A DNA stretch of 64,000 bases from Tateyamaria sp. Alg231-49 (GTDB lineage: Bacteria; Pseudomonadota; Alphaproteobacteria; Rhodobacterales; Rhodobacteraceae), in the NCBI RefSeq assembly GCF_900143535.1, contig NZ_FRFA01000014.1:1-64000 (forward strand). Direction: 5' to 3'. The position numbers and the translations under genes are program-made. Of this stretch, positions 18,051 through 27,900 are shown piece after piece. Below the pieces are notes generated by a model. The model did not search any database. It was not told where the DNA came from and saw only the letters and a list, made by a program, of their open reading frames with translations. Within the stretch, counting starts at the first letter, position 1; every line of letters starts with the position of its first letter.

Positions 18051-18074
18051 GGCCCGGTGCTTGTGCATCGGGCC
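18051..18074 (+). terminator. Stem-loop after the small heat-shock gene
   Basis: GGCCCGGTGC and GCATCGGGCC form a 10-bp stem with one G-U pair and a TTGT loop, 14 nt after the Hsp20 stop codon. The run of T's is missing, so the terminator call is moderate. Confidence 0.5.
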
Positions 18075-18180
18075 ACACCCTTACTCGCGGGGCTCGGCCC
18101 GCACGAGTTCACCTCGCCCAAAAACTTCTGCCAGATGATGGTTGAAGTTAGCGCCGGCGAAAACAGTCGAACTATTCGCT

Positions 18181-19149
18181 TCAGACCTGTGGGGTTTGAC
18201 CGGCCAGCACAGTACGGAACCATGCCGTGTCGATGTTGCCACCACACAGGATCACGCCGACTTTGCGGCCTGCCATTGCATCACGTTCTTGCATCAGACC
18301 CGCAAGTGGCGCGGCTCCTGCCCCTTCGGCTACGTTGTGTGTGGCAGTGAAATAGAGACGGATCGCCTCCGCAACTTCGTCGTCGCTGACCGTGATGATA
18401 CGCTCCGCCCCTTTCGAATAGATGTCGAACGCCTCTTGCACCGGGACACGCACCGCCATCCCATCCGCAAAAGTGTTGGCAGAATTCGTCTCGATCAGAC
18501 GCCCCGCATCAAAGGACAGCTTTGCCGTCTGCGCCCGGTCCGACACGACTCCAACAACCTTGGTCGCAAGACCCAGAGCATCGCGCGCCAGAATAGTACC
18601 GCAAATCCCTGACCCACAACCGATGGGCACATAAACGGTGTCGAGGTCGGGCTGTGCGGTAAACAACTCAAACGCATAGGTGGCCACGCCACGCACCAGT
18701 TCGGGGTGATAAGGCGGGACGATGAACAGGCCTTCTTCTTCGGCCACACGATAGGCCTCTTGCCGGGAACTATCGAAATCGTCGCCGAACTCGATCAACT
18801 CCGCACCAAAGGCACGCATGGCAGCGTTCTTTTCGACAGAATTCCCATGCGGCGCATAGACTTTGGCCCGCAATCCAGCCGTGGTCGCTGCCCACGCCTG
18901 CCCCTGCCCATGATTTCCGCGCGTCGCTGTGCAGATGCCCGGCACCTCTGGATGCGTGCGCACGAGCCAGTCCATAAAGGTTATGGCACCGCGCACTTTG
19001 AACGCACCAGTGGGAGTGTGGTTTTCGTGTTTGACCCACACTTCCGCTCTGGCCGCAGCACTGAGAAGCGGCCAGTGGTGCTGCGCCGTGGGCGGCATCC
19101 GGGCGTGGACAAGGTTAGCGGCGGCGGTGAGGTCAGCAAGATCAAGCAT
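18181..19149 (-). CDS. Threonine/serine dehydratase-like PLP enzyme
   Basis: A 322-residue fold-type II PLP enzyme. The Schiff-base lysine is in HTPTGAFKVRGA (about residue 51), the phosphate-binding glycine loop in PIGCGSGICGT, and TRGNHGQGQAWAA is the substrate-binding loop. It lacks the C-terminal ACT regulatory domain of biosynthetic IlvA, so a catabolic role on threonine, serine or a related hydroxy-amino acid is likely. Relatives include the EutB-type protein of ectoine degradation, but no ectoine genes are seen here. It stands alone between an Hsp20 gene and hyuA. Confidence 0.8.
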   Translation of the reverse strand: MLDLADLTAAANLVHARMPPTAQHHWPLLSAAARAEVWVKHENHTPTGAFKVRGAITFMDWLVRTHPEVPGICTATRGNHGQGQAWAATTAGLRAKVYAPHGNSVEKNAAMRAFGAELIEFGDDFDSSRQEAYRVAEEEGLFIVPPYHPELVRGVATYAFELFTAQPDLDTVYVPIGCGSGICGTILARDALGLATKVVGVVSDRAQTAKLSFDAGRLIETNSANTFADGMAVRVPVQEAFDIYSKGAERIITVSDDEVAEAIRLYFTATHNVAEGAGAAPLAGLMQERDAMAGRKVGVILCGGNIDTAWFRTVLAGQTPQV

Positions 19150-19204
19150 AGGCCGAACTATCAGTCCAAACCTCGTCGCTTGGCAACCCGACAGAGAGGG
19201 CCGC

Positions 19205-21196
19205 CTACCCCACAGCGACCCGTGGTCGCCCAGCCGCTTCGACGGTCAGGGTCGCCTCGACAAACACCTCGCGGGCTTCGGCCTGTGCTGTGCGGATATC
19301 CCGGTGGACGCGCACATCTATCTCTTCGGCCCCCGCTGCCTTGGCGGCAGCCATTGCGCGATCCCGCAATGTCTCTTCCAACCGTGCCAAGGCCGGGTCA
19401 GCGCCAGCAAAATCCTCTGGACCGCTGTCCAAGTGTACCCGGAACCGACCCTCGCTGGGCGATGTCACGGTGCCGGTGTGACGCATTGTGACACGTCCCA
19501 CGACAGCGCCGATGGCATTGGCCACGCCCGCATCATCGGGCAAGATCATCTCGGCCCCAACAAGGTCACCGACAGCAGGGTAGTACGTGCCCGCAGACGC
19601 CCCCAAACCAATGACCGGCACACCAAGCCCGGCGTCTACACGCATCGCCCCTCGGTGCCCCTTCATCCCCTTTTGGATCAGAACATGTGTGGCGAGGGCC
19701 TCATCCAACCCATCCTCGGCCAAGGCGGCCTGCAACAGTGCCACACCGGTCTGATGGGTCAGTTGATCCACAACCATCTGTGCCATCTGTTCGGGGGTTG
19801 CGGCCAGTACGTCACCTGCACCGGTACGTCGACGGCCAAAAAGTTGACAGACCATGGCCGCAGCCCGCGCATCCCACGCCTCAAGCCGTCCCAACACATG
19901 GCTCGCATCTGATGGGGTCAGAGCCGACACCTGGACCAACCCGCGCCCCACAAGGCGCTTAAGCGCCCCCTGCTCCATCCGCGTGCGCAAGACAGCATCC
20001 AGCGGATGCACGTCCGTCCCGATCCGCGCCAACAGATCAACCTCGCGTGTACTGAGGCCACCCGCGTGCATGCCCTGCACTGCCCGCACAAAACGACCAT
20101 CGTGATCGCCCGGCGTCGTATTTCGCATTTGTGCCTCAAGCGTGGGCAAAACCACATCCGGAGCCTCAACAGCCAGCAAGGACACAGGCACCACACGGCG
20201 CGGGCCAAGTGTCACGCCTCCACGCAGACCTTCGCTCACGAAATGTACCTCGCTGTCGCCGCCAAGGCCGGTGGTGCGCATGGCCACCGCTTCGACCATC
20301 GTGCGGTGCTGGCCAACGCGCGCCCCATCTGCATCAATGGCCGGGCGCCCTGCCTTCAGCATGGCCACATCCGTGGTTGTGCCGCCAATATCGCTAACCA
20401 GCGCGGTATCAGCCCCCGTCAACCAGCGCGCGCCCACAATCGACGCGGCAGGCCCGCTCAGAATAGTCTCAATCGGGCGCATCCGGGCCTGTGCGGCAGA
20501 CATCAACGCCCCGTCTCCCCGGACAACCATCATTGGTGCATCAATTCCAATGGTACGCAGTTCCGCCTCTGCCCGCCCAATCAGCGCGTCAATCATCCCA
20601 ATCAACCGTGCGTTCAACACCGCAGTCAAAGCCCGCTTGGGGCCGCCCAACTTGGCCGACAACTGATGGCTGGCCGACACAGGCGCGCCGGTGGTATCGC
20701 GGACAAGCTCAGCAACACGGACTTCATGCGCAGGGTTGCGCGTGGCAAATTGCGCAGCCACAGCAAAGCCGCTCACGTCCTCATTATGTGTCTCTAAAAA
20801 TTCTAATAGGGCCTGCTCGTCCAATGCGGCCGCCTCTGAACCATCGTGATTATGCCCACCCTCCAGCACGCAAACCGGATCGCCCGCAAGACCATCGGCG
20901 AGGCCCTGCGCCTCAAGATCCTTGGCTCGAAACCCGACATAGATCAGGGCAACGCGCCCACCCTGGCCCTCGACCAGCGCATTGGTGGCCAAGGTGGTGG
21001 ACAACGATGCCATCCCGACTTCTGACGGGTCAATCCGCGCTTGCGCCAGAACTGCGCGCACTGCTGCACCCACACCGATGGCGAGGTCTTGGCGGGTAGT
21101 GAGTGCCTTGGCGCGCGCCAGCACGACCTCTTCATCGCGCAGCAAAACCGCATCTGTATACGTGCCGCCAGTATCAACGCCCAACAAGATGGCCAT
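19205..21196 (-). CDS. Hydantoinase/oxoprolinase family protein, HyuA-like
   Basis: A 663-residue ATP-dependent amidohydrolase of the HyuA/5-oxoprolinase A type. The N-terminus MAILLGVDTGGTYTDAVLL and ALVSDIGGTTTDVAMLKAGR are the two phosphate loops of the ASKHA-like fold; GADTALVSDI is also typical. Family members hydrolyse hydantoins, 5-oxoproline or N-methylhydantoin, generally with a HyuB partner. No HyuB gene is adjacent, and the next gene is queG after 10 nt. The substrate cannot be read from the sequence. Confidence 0.85.
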   Translation of the reverse strand: MAILLGVDTGGTYTDAVLLRDEEVVLARAKALTTRQDLAIGVGAAVRAVLAQARIDPSEVGMASLSTTLATNALVEGQGGRVALIYVGFRAKDLEAQGLADGLAGDPVCVLEGGHNHDGSEAAALDEQALLEFLETHNEDVSGFAVAAQFATRNPAHEVRVAELVRDTTGAPVSASHQLSAKLGGPKRALTAVLNARLIGMIDALIGRAEAELRTIGIDAPMMVVRGDGALMSAAQARMRPIETILSGPAASIVGARWLTGADTALVSDIGGTTTDVAMLKAGRPAIDADGARVGQHRTMVEAVAMRTTGLGGDSEVHFVSEGLRGGVTLGPRRVVPVSLLAVEAPDVVLPTLEAQMRNTTPGDHDGRFVRAVQGMHAGGLSTREVDLLARIGTDVHPLDAVLRTRMEQGALKRLVGRGLVQVSALTPSDASHVLGRLEAWDARAAAMVCQLFGRRRTGAGDVLAATPEQMAQMVVDQLTHQTGVALLQAALAEDGLDEALATHVLIQKGMKGHRGAMRVDAGLGVPVIGLGASAGTYYPAVGDLVGAEMILPDDAGVANAIGAVVGRVTMRHTGTVTSPSEGRFRVHLDSGPEDFAGADPALARLEETLRDRAMAAAKAAGAEEIDVRVHRDIRTAQAEAREVFVEATLTVEAAGRPRVAVG

Positions 21197-21206
21197 GAGC
21201 TAACCC

Positions 21207-22232
21207 TTACTCCGAACGAAGCTGTGTGACGGCCCACCGAGCCGCATCCGCAATAGCGCCATCTGGATCATCGCAAAGGCCCTGTGCAATCGAAATCAAT
21301 CGCGGATCGCCTGAATTTCCGATCGCATAAAGCACATTGCGCACAAACCGGTTCCGTCCGATCCGCTTGATCGGTGAACCAGAGAAGCGCGTGCGAAACC
21401 CGGCATCATCCAAGACCGCCAATTCGGCCAACGTTGGTGCGCCGACGGCCCCGAGATAGCGCATATCGCTGGCAGCGACGGCAAACTTGTTCCACGGACA
21501 CACCGCCAAACAGTCATCACAGCCATAAATGCGATTGCCCATCAAAGTGCGGAGATCTTCATCGATGGGACCCTTATGCTCGATCGTCAGATACGAAATG
21601 CAGCGCCGTGCATCGAGTTGATAAGGGGCCGGAAATGCATTCGTTGGGCACACGTCGAGACATGCCCGGCATGACCCGCAATGATCCACCTCCTGGGCAT
21701 CTGGCTCCAACTCCAGCGTCGTGAAAACAGAGCCTAAAAAGGCCCAATTGCCCCAATCACGGCTCACCAAATTGGTGTGCTTGCCCTGCCATCCAAGGCC
21801 AGCGGCCTGCCCCAACGCCTTCTCCGGCACGGGGGCCGTATCCACAAATACCTTGATTTGGCCACCGGCCTCGTCAATCAGCCAACGGCCCAACCGTTTC
21901 AGCCTTTTCTTGACGATATCGTGGTAGTCGCGCCCCTGCGCATAAACGGAGACTGCACCCAGATCAGGACGCTCCAAAACTGCTAACGGATCGTATTCCG
22001 GTGCATAACTCTCGGCCAGCATAAGGATAGAACGGGCCTCAGGCCACAAAGCGGCCGGGTCAGCGCGCCAGTGCATCCGTTCCGCCATCCATCCCATCTG
22101 CCCGTGGTGACCCGCCTCCACAAAGGCGGCCAATCGCTCAGCTACATCAGGCACAGCATCCGGGCGACAGACACGGGCCGCAACAAACCCCTCTTCAAGG
22201 GCGCGTGCGACAAGAACCTCTTTCAGGCCCAT
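21207..22232 (-). CDS. queG: Epoxyqueuosine reductase
   Basis: A 341-residue cobalamin- and iron-sulfur-dependent enzyme that reduces epoxyqueuosine to queuosine in tRNA, the last step of queuosine synthesis. Two [4Fe-4S] motifs are clear: [16 protein letters not shown] and [33 protein letters not shown] and FGSCG-region equivalents match QueG. Length is slightly below the E. coli protein. It is upstream of hyuA with 10 nt between them, so they may be cotranscribed although functionally unrelated. Confidence 0.93.
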   Translation of the reverse strand: MGLKEVLVARALEEGFVAARVCRPDAVPDVAERLAAFVEAGHHGQMGWMAERMHWRADPAALWPEARSILMLAESYAPEYDPLAVLERPDLGAVSVYAQGRDYHDIVKKRLKRLGRWLIDEAGGQIKVFVDTAPVPEKALGQAAGLGWQGKHTNLVSRDWGNWAFLGSVFTTLELEPDAQEVDHCGSCRACLDVCPTNAFPAPYQLDARRCISYLTIEHKGPIDEDLRTLMGNRIYGCDDCLAVCPWNKFAVAASDMRYLGAVGAPTLAELAVLDDAGFRTRFSGSPIKRIGRNRFVRNVLYAIGNSGDPRLISIAQGLCDDPDGAIADAARWAVTQLRSE

Positions 22233-22234
22233 GT

Positions 22235-22256
22235 TTTCTTCTGACTAAAAATACCA
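22235..22256 (-). repeat. Dispersed intergenic repeat, copy 2
   Basis: On the minus strand TGGTATTTTTAGTCAGAAGA... matches the copy at 10528-10550 with four mismatches. It lies immediately before the queG start codon, next to a CTGGGGT/ACCCCAG hairpin at 22263-22279 that probably marks the end of the glutathione transferase transcript. Confidence 0.45.
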
Positions 22257-22292
22257 CGGGGTCTGGGGTGGAACCCCAGTCCGAACCAAGAA

Positions 22293-22958
22293 TCAGAAAT
22301 CCAGATCATTGTAGTGCTTGGGCGGCGGAAAGCCTGACACCTGATCGGCCAGAATCGACCGGAAGGCCGGGCGCGACTTGATCTTGGCGTACCAATCCTT
22401 GACCACCTCGCTGCGGTTCCAATCCACGTCCGAGATGTAGTCGAGGGCTGACAAGTGGGCCGCAGCAGCAAAGTCGGCCAGCGTCATGACGTCACCCGCC
22501 AGCCAGCGGCGATGGTCCAGCAGCCATTTCATGTAATCCAGATGGTATTTGATCGCCTTGGCCCCGTCCTTGACGTTGCGGCTGTCGGGAAAGCCCTGAC
22601 CCATCATTTTCTTATTCACGCGCTCATAGAGCAGCTTGGACGTCACCTCGTTGTGGAACTTGTCATCGAACCACCCCACAAGGCGGCGAACCTCAAGACG
22701 CGCTTCGGCCCCCTTGGGCATCAATGGCGGTTCTGGCCGGGTTTCCTCGATATATTCACAGATGGCGGCACTCTCGCTCATCATCACACCATCAAGACGC
22801 AGAACAGGCACTTTGGCCGCCGGGTTGCGACGCAAGAAATCCGGATCGGCGTCCCAATATCGCTCCTCAACCAGTTCCACTTCGATCTTTTTTTCAGCGA
22901 GGCTCAGACGAACCTTGCGGCAAAACGGAGAAAGAGGAACGTGAAATAGTCGGGCCAT
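22293..22958 (-). CDS. Glutathione S-transferase family protein
   Basis: A 221-residue protein with an N-terminal thioredoxin-like domain (LFHVPLSPFCRKVRLSLAEK, then KVPVLRLDGVMMSESAAICE, which holds the cis-Pro and the glutathione-binding Glu-Ser) and an all-helical C-terminal domain (RRWLAGDVMTLADFAAAAHL). The usual catalytic Ser/Tyr is not obvious; Ser11 or Cys14 in SPFC are candidates. Such proteins detoxify electrophiles or act as disulfide oxidoreductases. It is upstream of queG on the same strand, separated by a hairpin. Confidence 0.85.
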   Translation of the reverse strand: MARLFHVPLSPFCRKVRLSLAEKKIEVELVEERYWDADPDFLRRNPAAKVPVLRLDGVMMSESAAICEYIEETRPEPPLMPKGAEARLEVRRLVGWFDDKFHNEVTSKLLYERVNKKMMGQGFPDSRNVKDGAKAIKYHLDYMKWLLDHRRWLAGDVMTLADFAAAAHLSALDYISDVDWNRSEVVKDWYAKIKSRPAFRSILADQVSGFPPPKHYNDLDF

Positions 22959-23013
22959 GATTTATCCGGGCGTAGTTCTGGTCAGGCATCCATGCACTTT
23001 AGGCGCAACATTT

Positions 23014-23748
23014 TCAACTCTGGAAACATCGTGCGCGTCCATCCGTGCGGATCGTGGCCGCCCCATCAAGGATTTGTCCCGCCCGCTTTCGTACAAAAGA
23101 TGATGGTTTGCTGGCGGACCGGCCTTTGGGGTCGGGAAGAATGGCAGCCAGCCGCGCCGCCTGCGTATTTGACAAGGATGCAGCATCCACACCGAAATAA
23201 TGCTGCGCCGCCGCCTCAACTCCGAACACACCCTCATCAAACTCGGCCACGTTCAAATAAACTTCCAGAATACGCCGCTTGGACCACAAGACCTCAACCA
23301 GCGGGGTCATGCCTGCCTCCATCACTTTGCGAATCCACGACCGACCATGCCAAAGGTAGACGTTCTTGACCACCTGCTGGCTGATGGTCGAGGCACCGCG
23401 ATTGCCGCCCGCATCTATTGCGTCACGAATGGCCGAAACATCCAGACCCCAGTGCAGACAGAAATTGGCATCCTCGGCGGCGACAGCGGCCCGGGCCATA
23501 ATGGGCGCAATTTGTTCCATATCGACCCACTCACGTTCAACCCCGCCAAGGCGTCGTGATTCCTGAAGCATGTAGAACGTCGTCGGCGGGTTCAGCAGCC
23601 CCCAAAGTGCGGTGAAGACCACGGCCAGCAGAAAGACAACCGACACCATCCGCAGCGTCCAGCGCAAAAGCCAGCGCTTTATCCCAAAGGACCGCTTCTG
23701 TGACTTCTTCGATGTCTTGGCACTGCTCTTTTTCGCCATGGCGGACAT
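23014..23748 (-). CDS. mtgA: Monofunctional peptidoglycan glycosyltransferase
   Basis: A 244-residue GT51 enzyme that polymerises lipid II glycan chains. A basic N-terminus (KKSSAKTSKKSQKRSFGIKR) precedes one membrane anchor (MVSVVFLLAVVFTALWGLL). The catalytic EDANFCLHWGLD motif and the GASTISQQVVKNVYLW and LEVYLNVAEFDEGVFGVEAA motifs are all present. The frame is open upstream to 24003, but that overlaps the SGNH hydrolase gene and looks non-coding; ATG 23748 (or 23739) is the natural start. Confidence 0.92.
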   Translation of the reverse strand: MSAMAKKSSAKTSKKSQKRSFGIKRWLLRWTLRMVSVVFLLAVVFTALWGLLNPPTTFYMLQESRRLGGVEREWVDMEQIAPIMARAAVAAEDANFCLHWGLDVSAIRDAIDAGGNRGASTISQQVVKNVYLWHGRSWIRKVMEAGMTPLVEVLWSKRRILEVYLNVAEFDEGVFGVEAAAQHYFGVDAASLSNTQAARLAAILPDPKGRSASKPSSFVRKRAGQILDGAATIRTDGRARCFQS

Positions 23749-23878
23749 ATAGAACAGTCTCGACGCAGGGCGGTAGAGCAGGATTTCATCCCGCCGACAG
23801 CTGTGGCTTATCGACCAGCCGCGAAACACACCCCGTCGCCTGTCCCAAAGCAGCGGAGCACGCACCACTCCTGCATCA

Positions 23879-24529
23879 TCACTGCCTAACAGATCTCGCC
23901 AAATACGCTCCGATACGCCTTGCACCTTCAAGTGAAGGGTGGATGCCGTCAAAGGCAAAATGACCTCGATCCTCCCGATCCAGCACCGCCTCACTGTCCA
24001 CAAAGCTCAGCCCCGGCGTCTGAGCCGCCAACCGGGCCAGACGCGCGTCATATTCGACAAGGTAGGGACGGCACCCGGCAAACTGGCCGGACCGCGCACT
24101 GGCATAGTATCCCATCCAGATCACTTTGGCCCCACTGGCAAGGATTTCGGCCAGCAAGGTCGCCACTTCTCCGCTCAGATCCGGTGCGATCAACCCGTCC
24201 AGTACCGGGTCACAGGCGCGGCAGCCGCAATCCGCGAGAAAATCATTCGCCCCGCCGTTGATCAGAACAAGGTCCCACGGACCCGTGCGGAACTGTGCCC
24301 GCACGTCAAAGCCAACTGCACGGCCAAGGCCAGAGGTGTTGGAAAATCGCGCCCCGGCAACCGCATCATTTTCCACCTGCGCGCCCAGCGCCGCACCCAT
24401 CACGGAAGGGATGTCGCGGCCTGTCCACTTGTGCCACGCTAAAATACTGTCACCTATGGCCAGCACGCGCAGGGGCTCTGCACCCAAAGGTGTGGCCAGA
24501 CACAACAGCACTGCAAAAACATATCGCAT
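23879..24529 (-). CDS. Exported SGNH/GDSL hydrolase
   Basis: A 216-residue protein with a signal peptide (MRYVFAVLLCLATPLGAE). Block I reads LAIGDSILAW, block III NGGANDF and block V DGIHPS, giving a Ser-Asp-His triad as in GDSL esterases; the Gly of block II may be in AVAGARFSN. CGCRACDPVL could form a disulfide in the periplasm. The family deacylates lipids, carbohydrates or peptidoglycan. It is upstream of mtgA on the same strand, so action on the cell wall is plausible but not shown. Confidence 0.82.
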   Translation of the reverse strand: MRYVFAVLLCLATPLGAEPLRVLAIGDSILAWHKWTGRDIPSVMGAALGAQVENDAVAGARFSNTSGLGRAVGFDVRAQFRTGPWDLVLINGGANDFLADCGCRACDPVLDGLIAPDLSGEVATLLAEILASGAKVIWMGYYASARSGQFAGCRPYLVEYDARLARLAAQTPGLSFVDSEAVLDREDRGHFAFDGIHPSLEGARRIGAYLARSVRQ

Positions 24530-24696
24530 AGCCAAACAGATATGCGGACGGGCGGCCGTTGCCAGTAATTAACTCCATGCTCACCAGAACTTGAGAAAAC
24601 TCTAATTAATTACAAAGCGTTAATTGCTCACGCCCAATCGCCGATTCTGGTAAAATCTTCATGTCGAAACCAGACAAACTTTGTTGGAGATTGGAG

Positions 24697-24933
24697 ATGA
24701 TTGACCCCACCACAAATAGCATTCCCGGCGCAGTGCCACCGGAATGCCGCGTTCTGAACGCCGCGGACGCCGCGATGGTCTGGGTGCTGAAATGGTCAGG
24801 CGACCCGAACTACGTGATCGCCAACAAGCTTGGCACCATGCCCAGTCGCATCACCGGCATTCTGACCGAACAGACCCATGTGGGCAGCAAGGACAAGGCG
24901 ACCAAGATGATCGCCTCGCCTGAAAAGGTCTGA
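24697..24933 (+). CDS. Small HTH-like protein of unknown function
   Basis: A 78-residue protein (MIDPTTNSIPGAVPPECRVL...). The centre, NAADAAMVWVLKWSGDPNYV followed by IANKLGTMPSRITGILTEQT, looks like a helix-turn-helix: an Ala-rich helix, then a recognition-like helix after ANKLGT. ATG 24697 follows TTGGAGATTGGAG and is preferred over ATG 24661. It sits alone on the plus strand. Its TGA abuts the gltB stop codon with no gap; the two stops form the palindrome TGATCA. DNA binding is inferred from appearance only. Confidence 0.65.
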   Translation: MIDPTTNSIPGAVPPECRVLNAADAAMVWVLKWSGDPNYVIANKLGTMPSRITGILTEQTHVGSKDKATKMIASPEKV

Positions 24934-27900
24934 TCACTCCGCCGGGATCGCGCCTTTGTCGAGAGATAGCGGAGCTGGCAGATGCACCAGCATCTCCTTC
25001 GGGCACACCTGAAGGAAGTGATGCTGTTCGTTGTCCCAGTGCTGCAGAATATCCGCCGCCTTGGCACTGCCAGTTTCGCGCAAATGCCGTTCCAGCAACT
25101 CTTCGAGCTGGGTCATCCAGTGCAGGACCGTCACGGGGCACGCCACCAGCGTTTCCATGTTCATCCGGTCCATGGCGATGCCGTCGGGATCATAGAGATA
25201 CGCCATCCCGCCCGTCATGCCAGCGCCAAAGTTCGCACCGATCTCGCCAAGGATCACTGCGACTCCGCCGGTCATGTACTCACACCCGTTGGATCCACAG
25301 CCCTCAATGACCACATGCGCGCCCGAGTTGCGCACCGCAAACCGCTCACCCGCGCGCCCGGCAGCAAACAGGAACCCGTCTGTGGCTCCATAAAGCACCG
25401 TGTTGCCGATGATAGTATTATCGGCTGCCACGATGGGTGAGGCCATGGGCGGACGCACAACAACGGTGCCGCCCGACAGACCCTTACCCACATAGTCGTT
25501 GGCATCCCCGGACACTTCCAGTTTCAGCCCCGGCGCCGCGAAAGCGCCCAAAGACTGGCCAGCTGACCCTGTCAGCTTCACCGTCAGGTGATCCGGTTGC
25601 AGCGTATTGCGCATCCCGAACTGCTTGACGATATGGCTGGACGTGCGCGTGCCCACGGTGCGGTGCGTGTTCTGCACCGCGTAAGACAGTTGCATCTTTT
25701 CGCCATCTTCAAGGAAGCGCGCTGCATCCCGCACAATCTGGGCATCCAGCGTATCAGGCACCGCATTGCGGTCCTTGTCGCGGTTGTAAACGATGTCCGC
25801 AGCACCATCGACAGTGATCAACAGCGGGTTGAGGTCCAGATCGTCCAGATGGGCCGACCCACGCGATACCTGAGCCAACAGGTCCGCACGCCCGATCACG
25901 TCATCCATGCTACGTGCACCGATTTCAGCCAGCAGCTCGCGCACTTCCTGGGCGTAGAAGGTGATCAGGTTGACCACTTTGTCCGCGTTCCCGGTGAACT
26001 TGTCGCGCAACGCTTCGTCCTGTGTACACACACCCACAGGGCAGGTGTTGGACTGGCACTGACGCACCATAATGCAGCCCATTGCGATCAATGCGGCGGT
26101 GCCGATGCCGTATTCCTCGGCCCCCAGCATCGCAGCCATCACGATGTCCCGGCCCGTACGCAAACCACCATCGGTGCGCAGGGTTACGCGTTCACGCAGG
26201 TTGTTCATCGACAGCACCTGATGCGCTTCGGTCAGGCCCATTTCCCACGGCAGACCCGCATATTTGATCGATGTCGCAGGCGACGCACCCGTCCCACCGT
26301 TGTGGCCCGAGATCAGGATCACGTCCGCTTTGGCCTTGGCCACACCAGCCGCAATCGTTCCAACACCGCTGGACGCAACCAGCTTTACCGTCACCTTACA
26401 GCGCGGGTTGATCTGCTTGAGGTCATAGATCAGCTGCGCCAGATCCTCGATGGAATAGATATCGTGGTGCGGCGGCGGCGAAATCAGCGTCACACCTTTG
26501 GTCGAGTGACGCAGTCGCGCGATCAGGTCGGTAACCTTCATCCCCGGCAACTGACCGCCCTCACCGGGCTTTGCGCCTTGGGCGACCTTGATCTCCAGCT
26601 CTTCGCACTGGTTCAGGTATTCAGCTGTGACGCCAAAGCGGCCAGAAGCCACCTGTTTGATCTTGGCCGACGGGTTGTCGCCGTTGGGTTCAGGGTGGAA
26701 GTGAGCCGGGTCTTCACCGCCCTCGCCACTGTCCGACTTCGCCCCAATGCGGTTCATCGCGACGTTCAGTGTTTTGTGCGCCTCCGGGCTCAATGCGCCC
26801 AAGGACATACCCGGTGTGACGAACCGCTTGCGGATCGAAGTGATGCTTTCCACCTCTTCCAGCGGAATAGGTGCACCCAGCGGCTTGATGTCCAAAAGGT
26901 CACGCAGATGGATCGGCGGGGCAGACTTCATCTTGGCCGAATACTGCTTCCACATCGCATAAGAGGCTTTGTTGCAGGCCATCTGCAGCATGTGCATGGA
27001 TGTCGCTTCCCACGCGTGGGTCTCACCCGAGTTGCGGGCCTTGTAGAATCCACCGATGGGCAAGACGTTGGTGCCGCCCCAGCCAAGGCTGTGAATTTCC
27101 TCTGCCTTGGACTGGATTCCGGTGATGCCGATACCGCTGATGCGGCTGGTCATGCCGGGGAAGTATTCAGCACACATCGCACGGGACAAGCCGACAGCTT
27201 CAAAGTTCAGACCGCCGCGATAAGACGACACAACGCTAATACCCATCTTGGCCATGATCTTGAGCAGGCCCTGATCAATCGCGTTGCGATACCGCGCGAC
27301 CGCCTCAGTCAAGGTTCCATCAATCAAGCCGCGATCAATGCGGTCCGCCAGCGAGTCTTCGGCCAGATAGGCGTTCACCACTGTCGCGCCACACCCGATC
27401 AGCACAGCAAAGTAATGCGGATCGATACACTCGGCCGAGCGCACATTGAGCGAACAGAAGGTGCGCAAACCCTTGCGGGTCAGGTGGCTGTGCACCGCGG
27501 ACGTCGCGAGGATCATCGGCATGGCAATTTTCTCGCCATCCGAATGCTGGTCGGTCAGCACAATGTGCCCTGCACCCGAGCGCACGGCATCCTCAACCTC
27601 GCGACGGATCTTGCCCAGTTCGTTGTTCAGGGCACCGGGACCGGGGGTAAAGGTACAGTCAATTTCCACCAGTTCCGCGTTGAATTGGCGTGCCACCTCA
27701 TCCCACTGCGCATTGCCGACAAAGGGACTGTCGAGCGTGATGATCTCGGTCTGCGCACTGCTTTCATCCAGCACGTTCTTGAGGTTGCCGAAGCGCGTCT
27801 TGAGGCTCATCACCCGGAATTCGCGAAGCGAGTCGATGGGCGGGTTGGTGACCTGAGAAAAGTTCTGGCGGAAGAAGTGCGACAGCGGACGATACTTCTT

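Noticed and set aside
23749-24003. N-terminal extension of MtgA by 85 codons
   Set aside because: It would overlap the SGNH hydrolase gene, has no signal or domain, and family members start at the basic segment after 23748.
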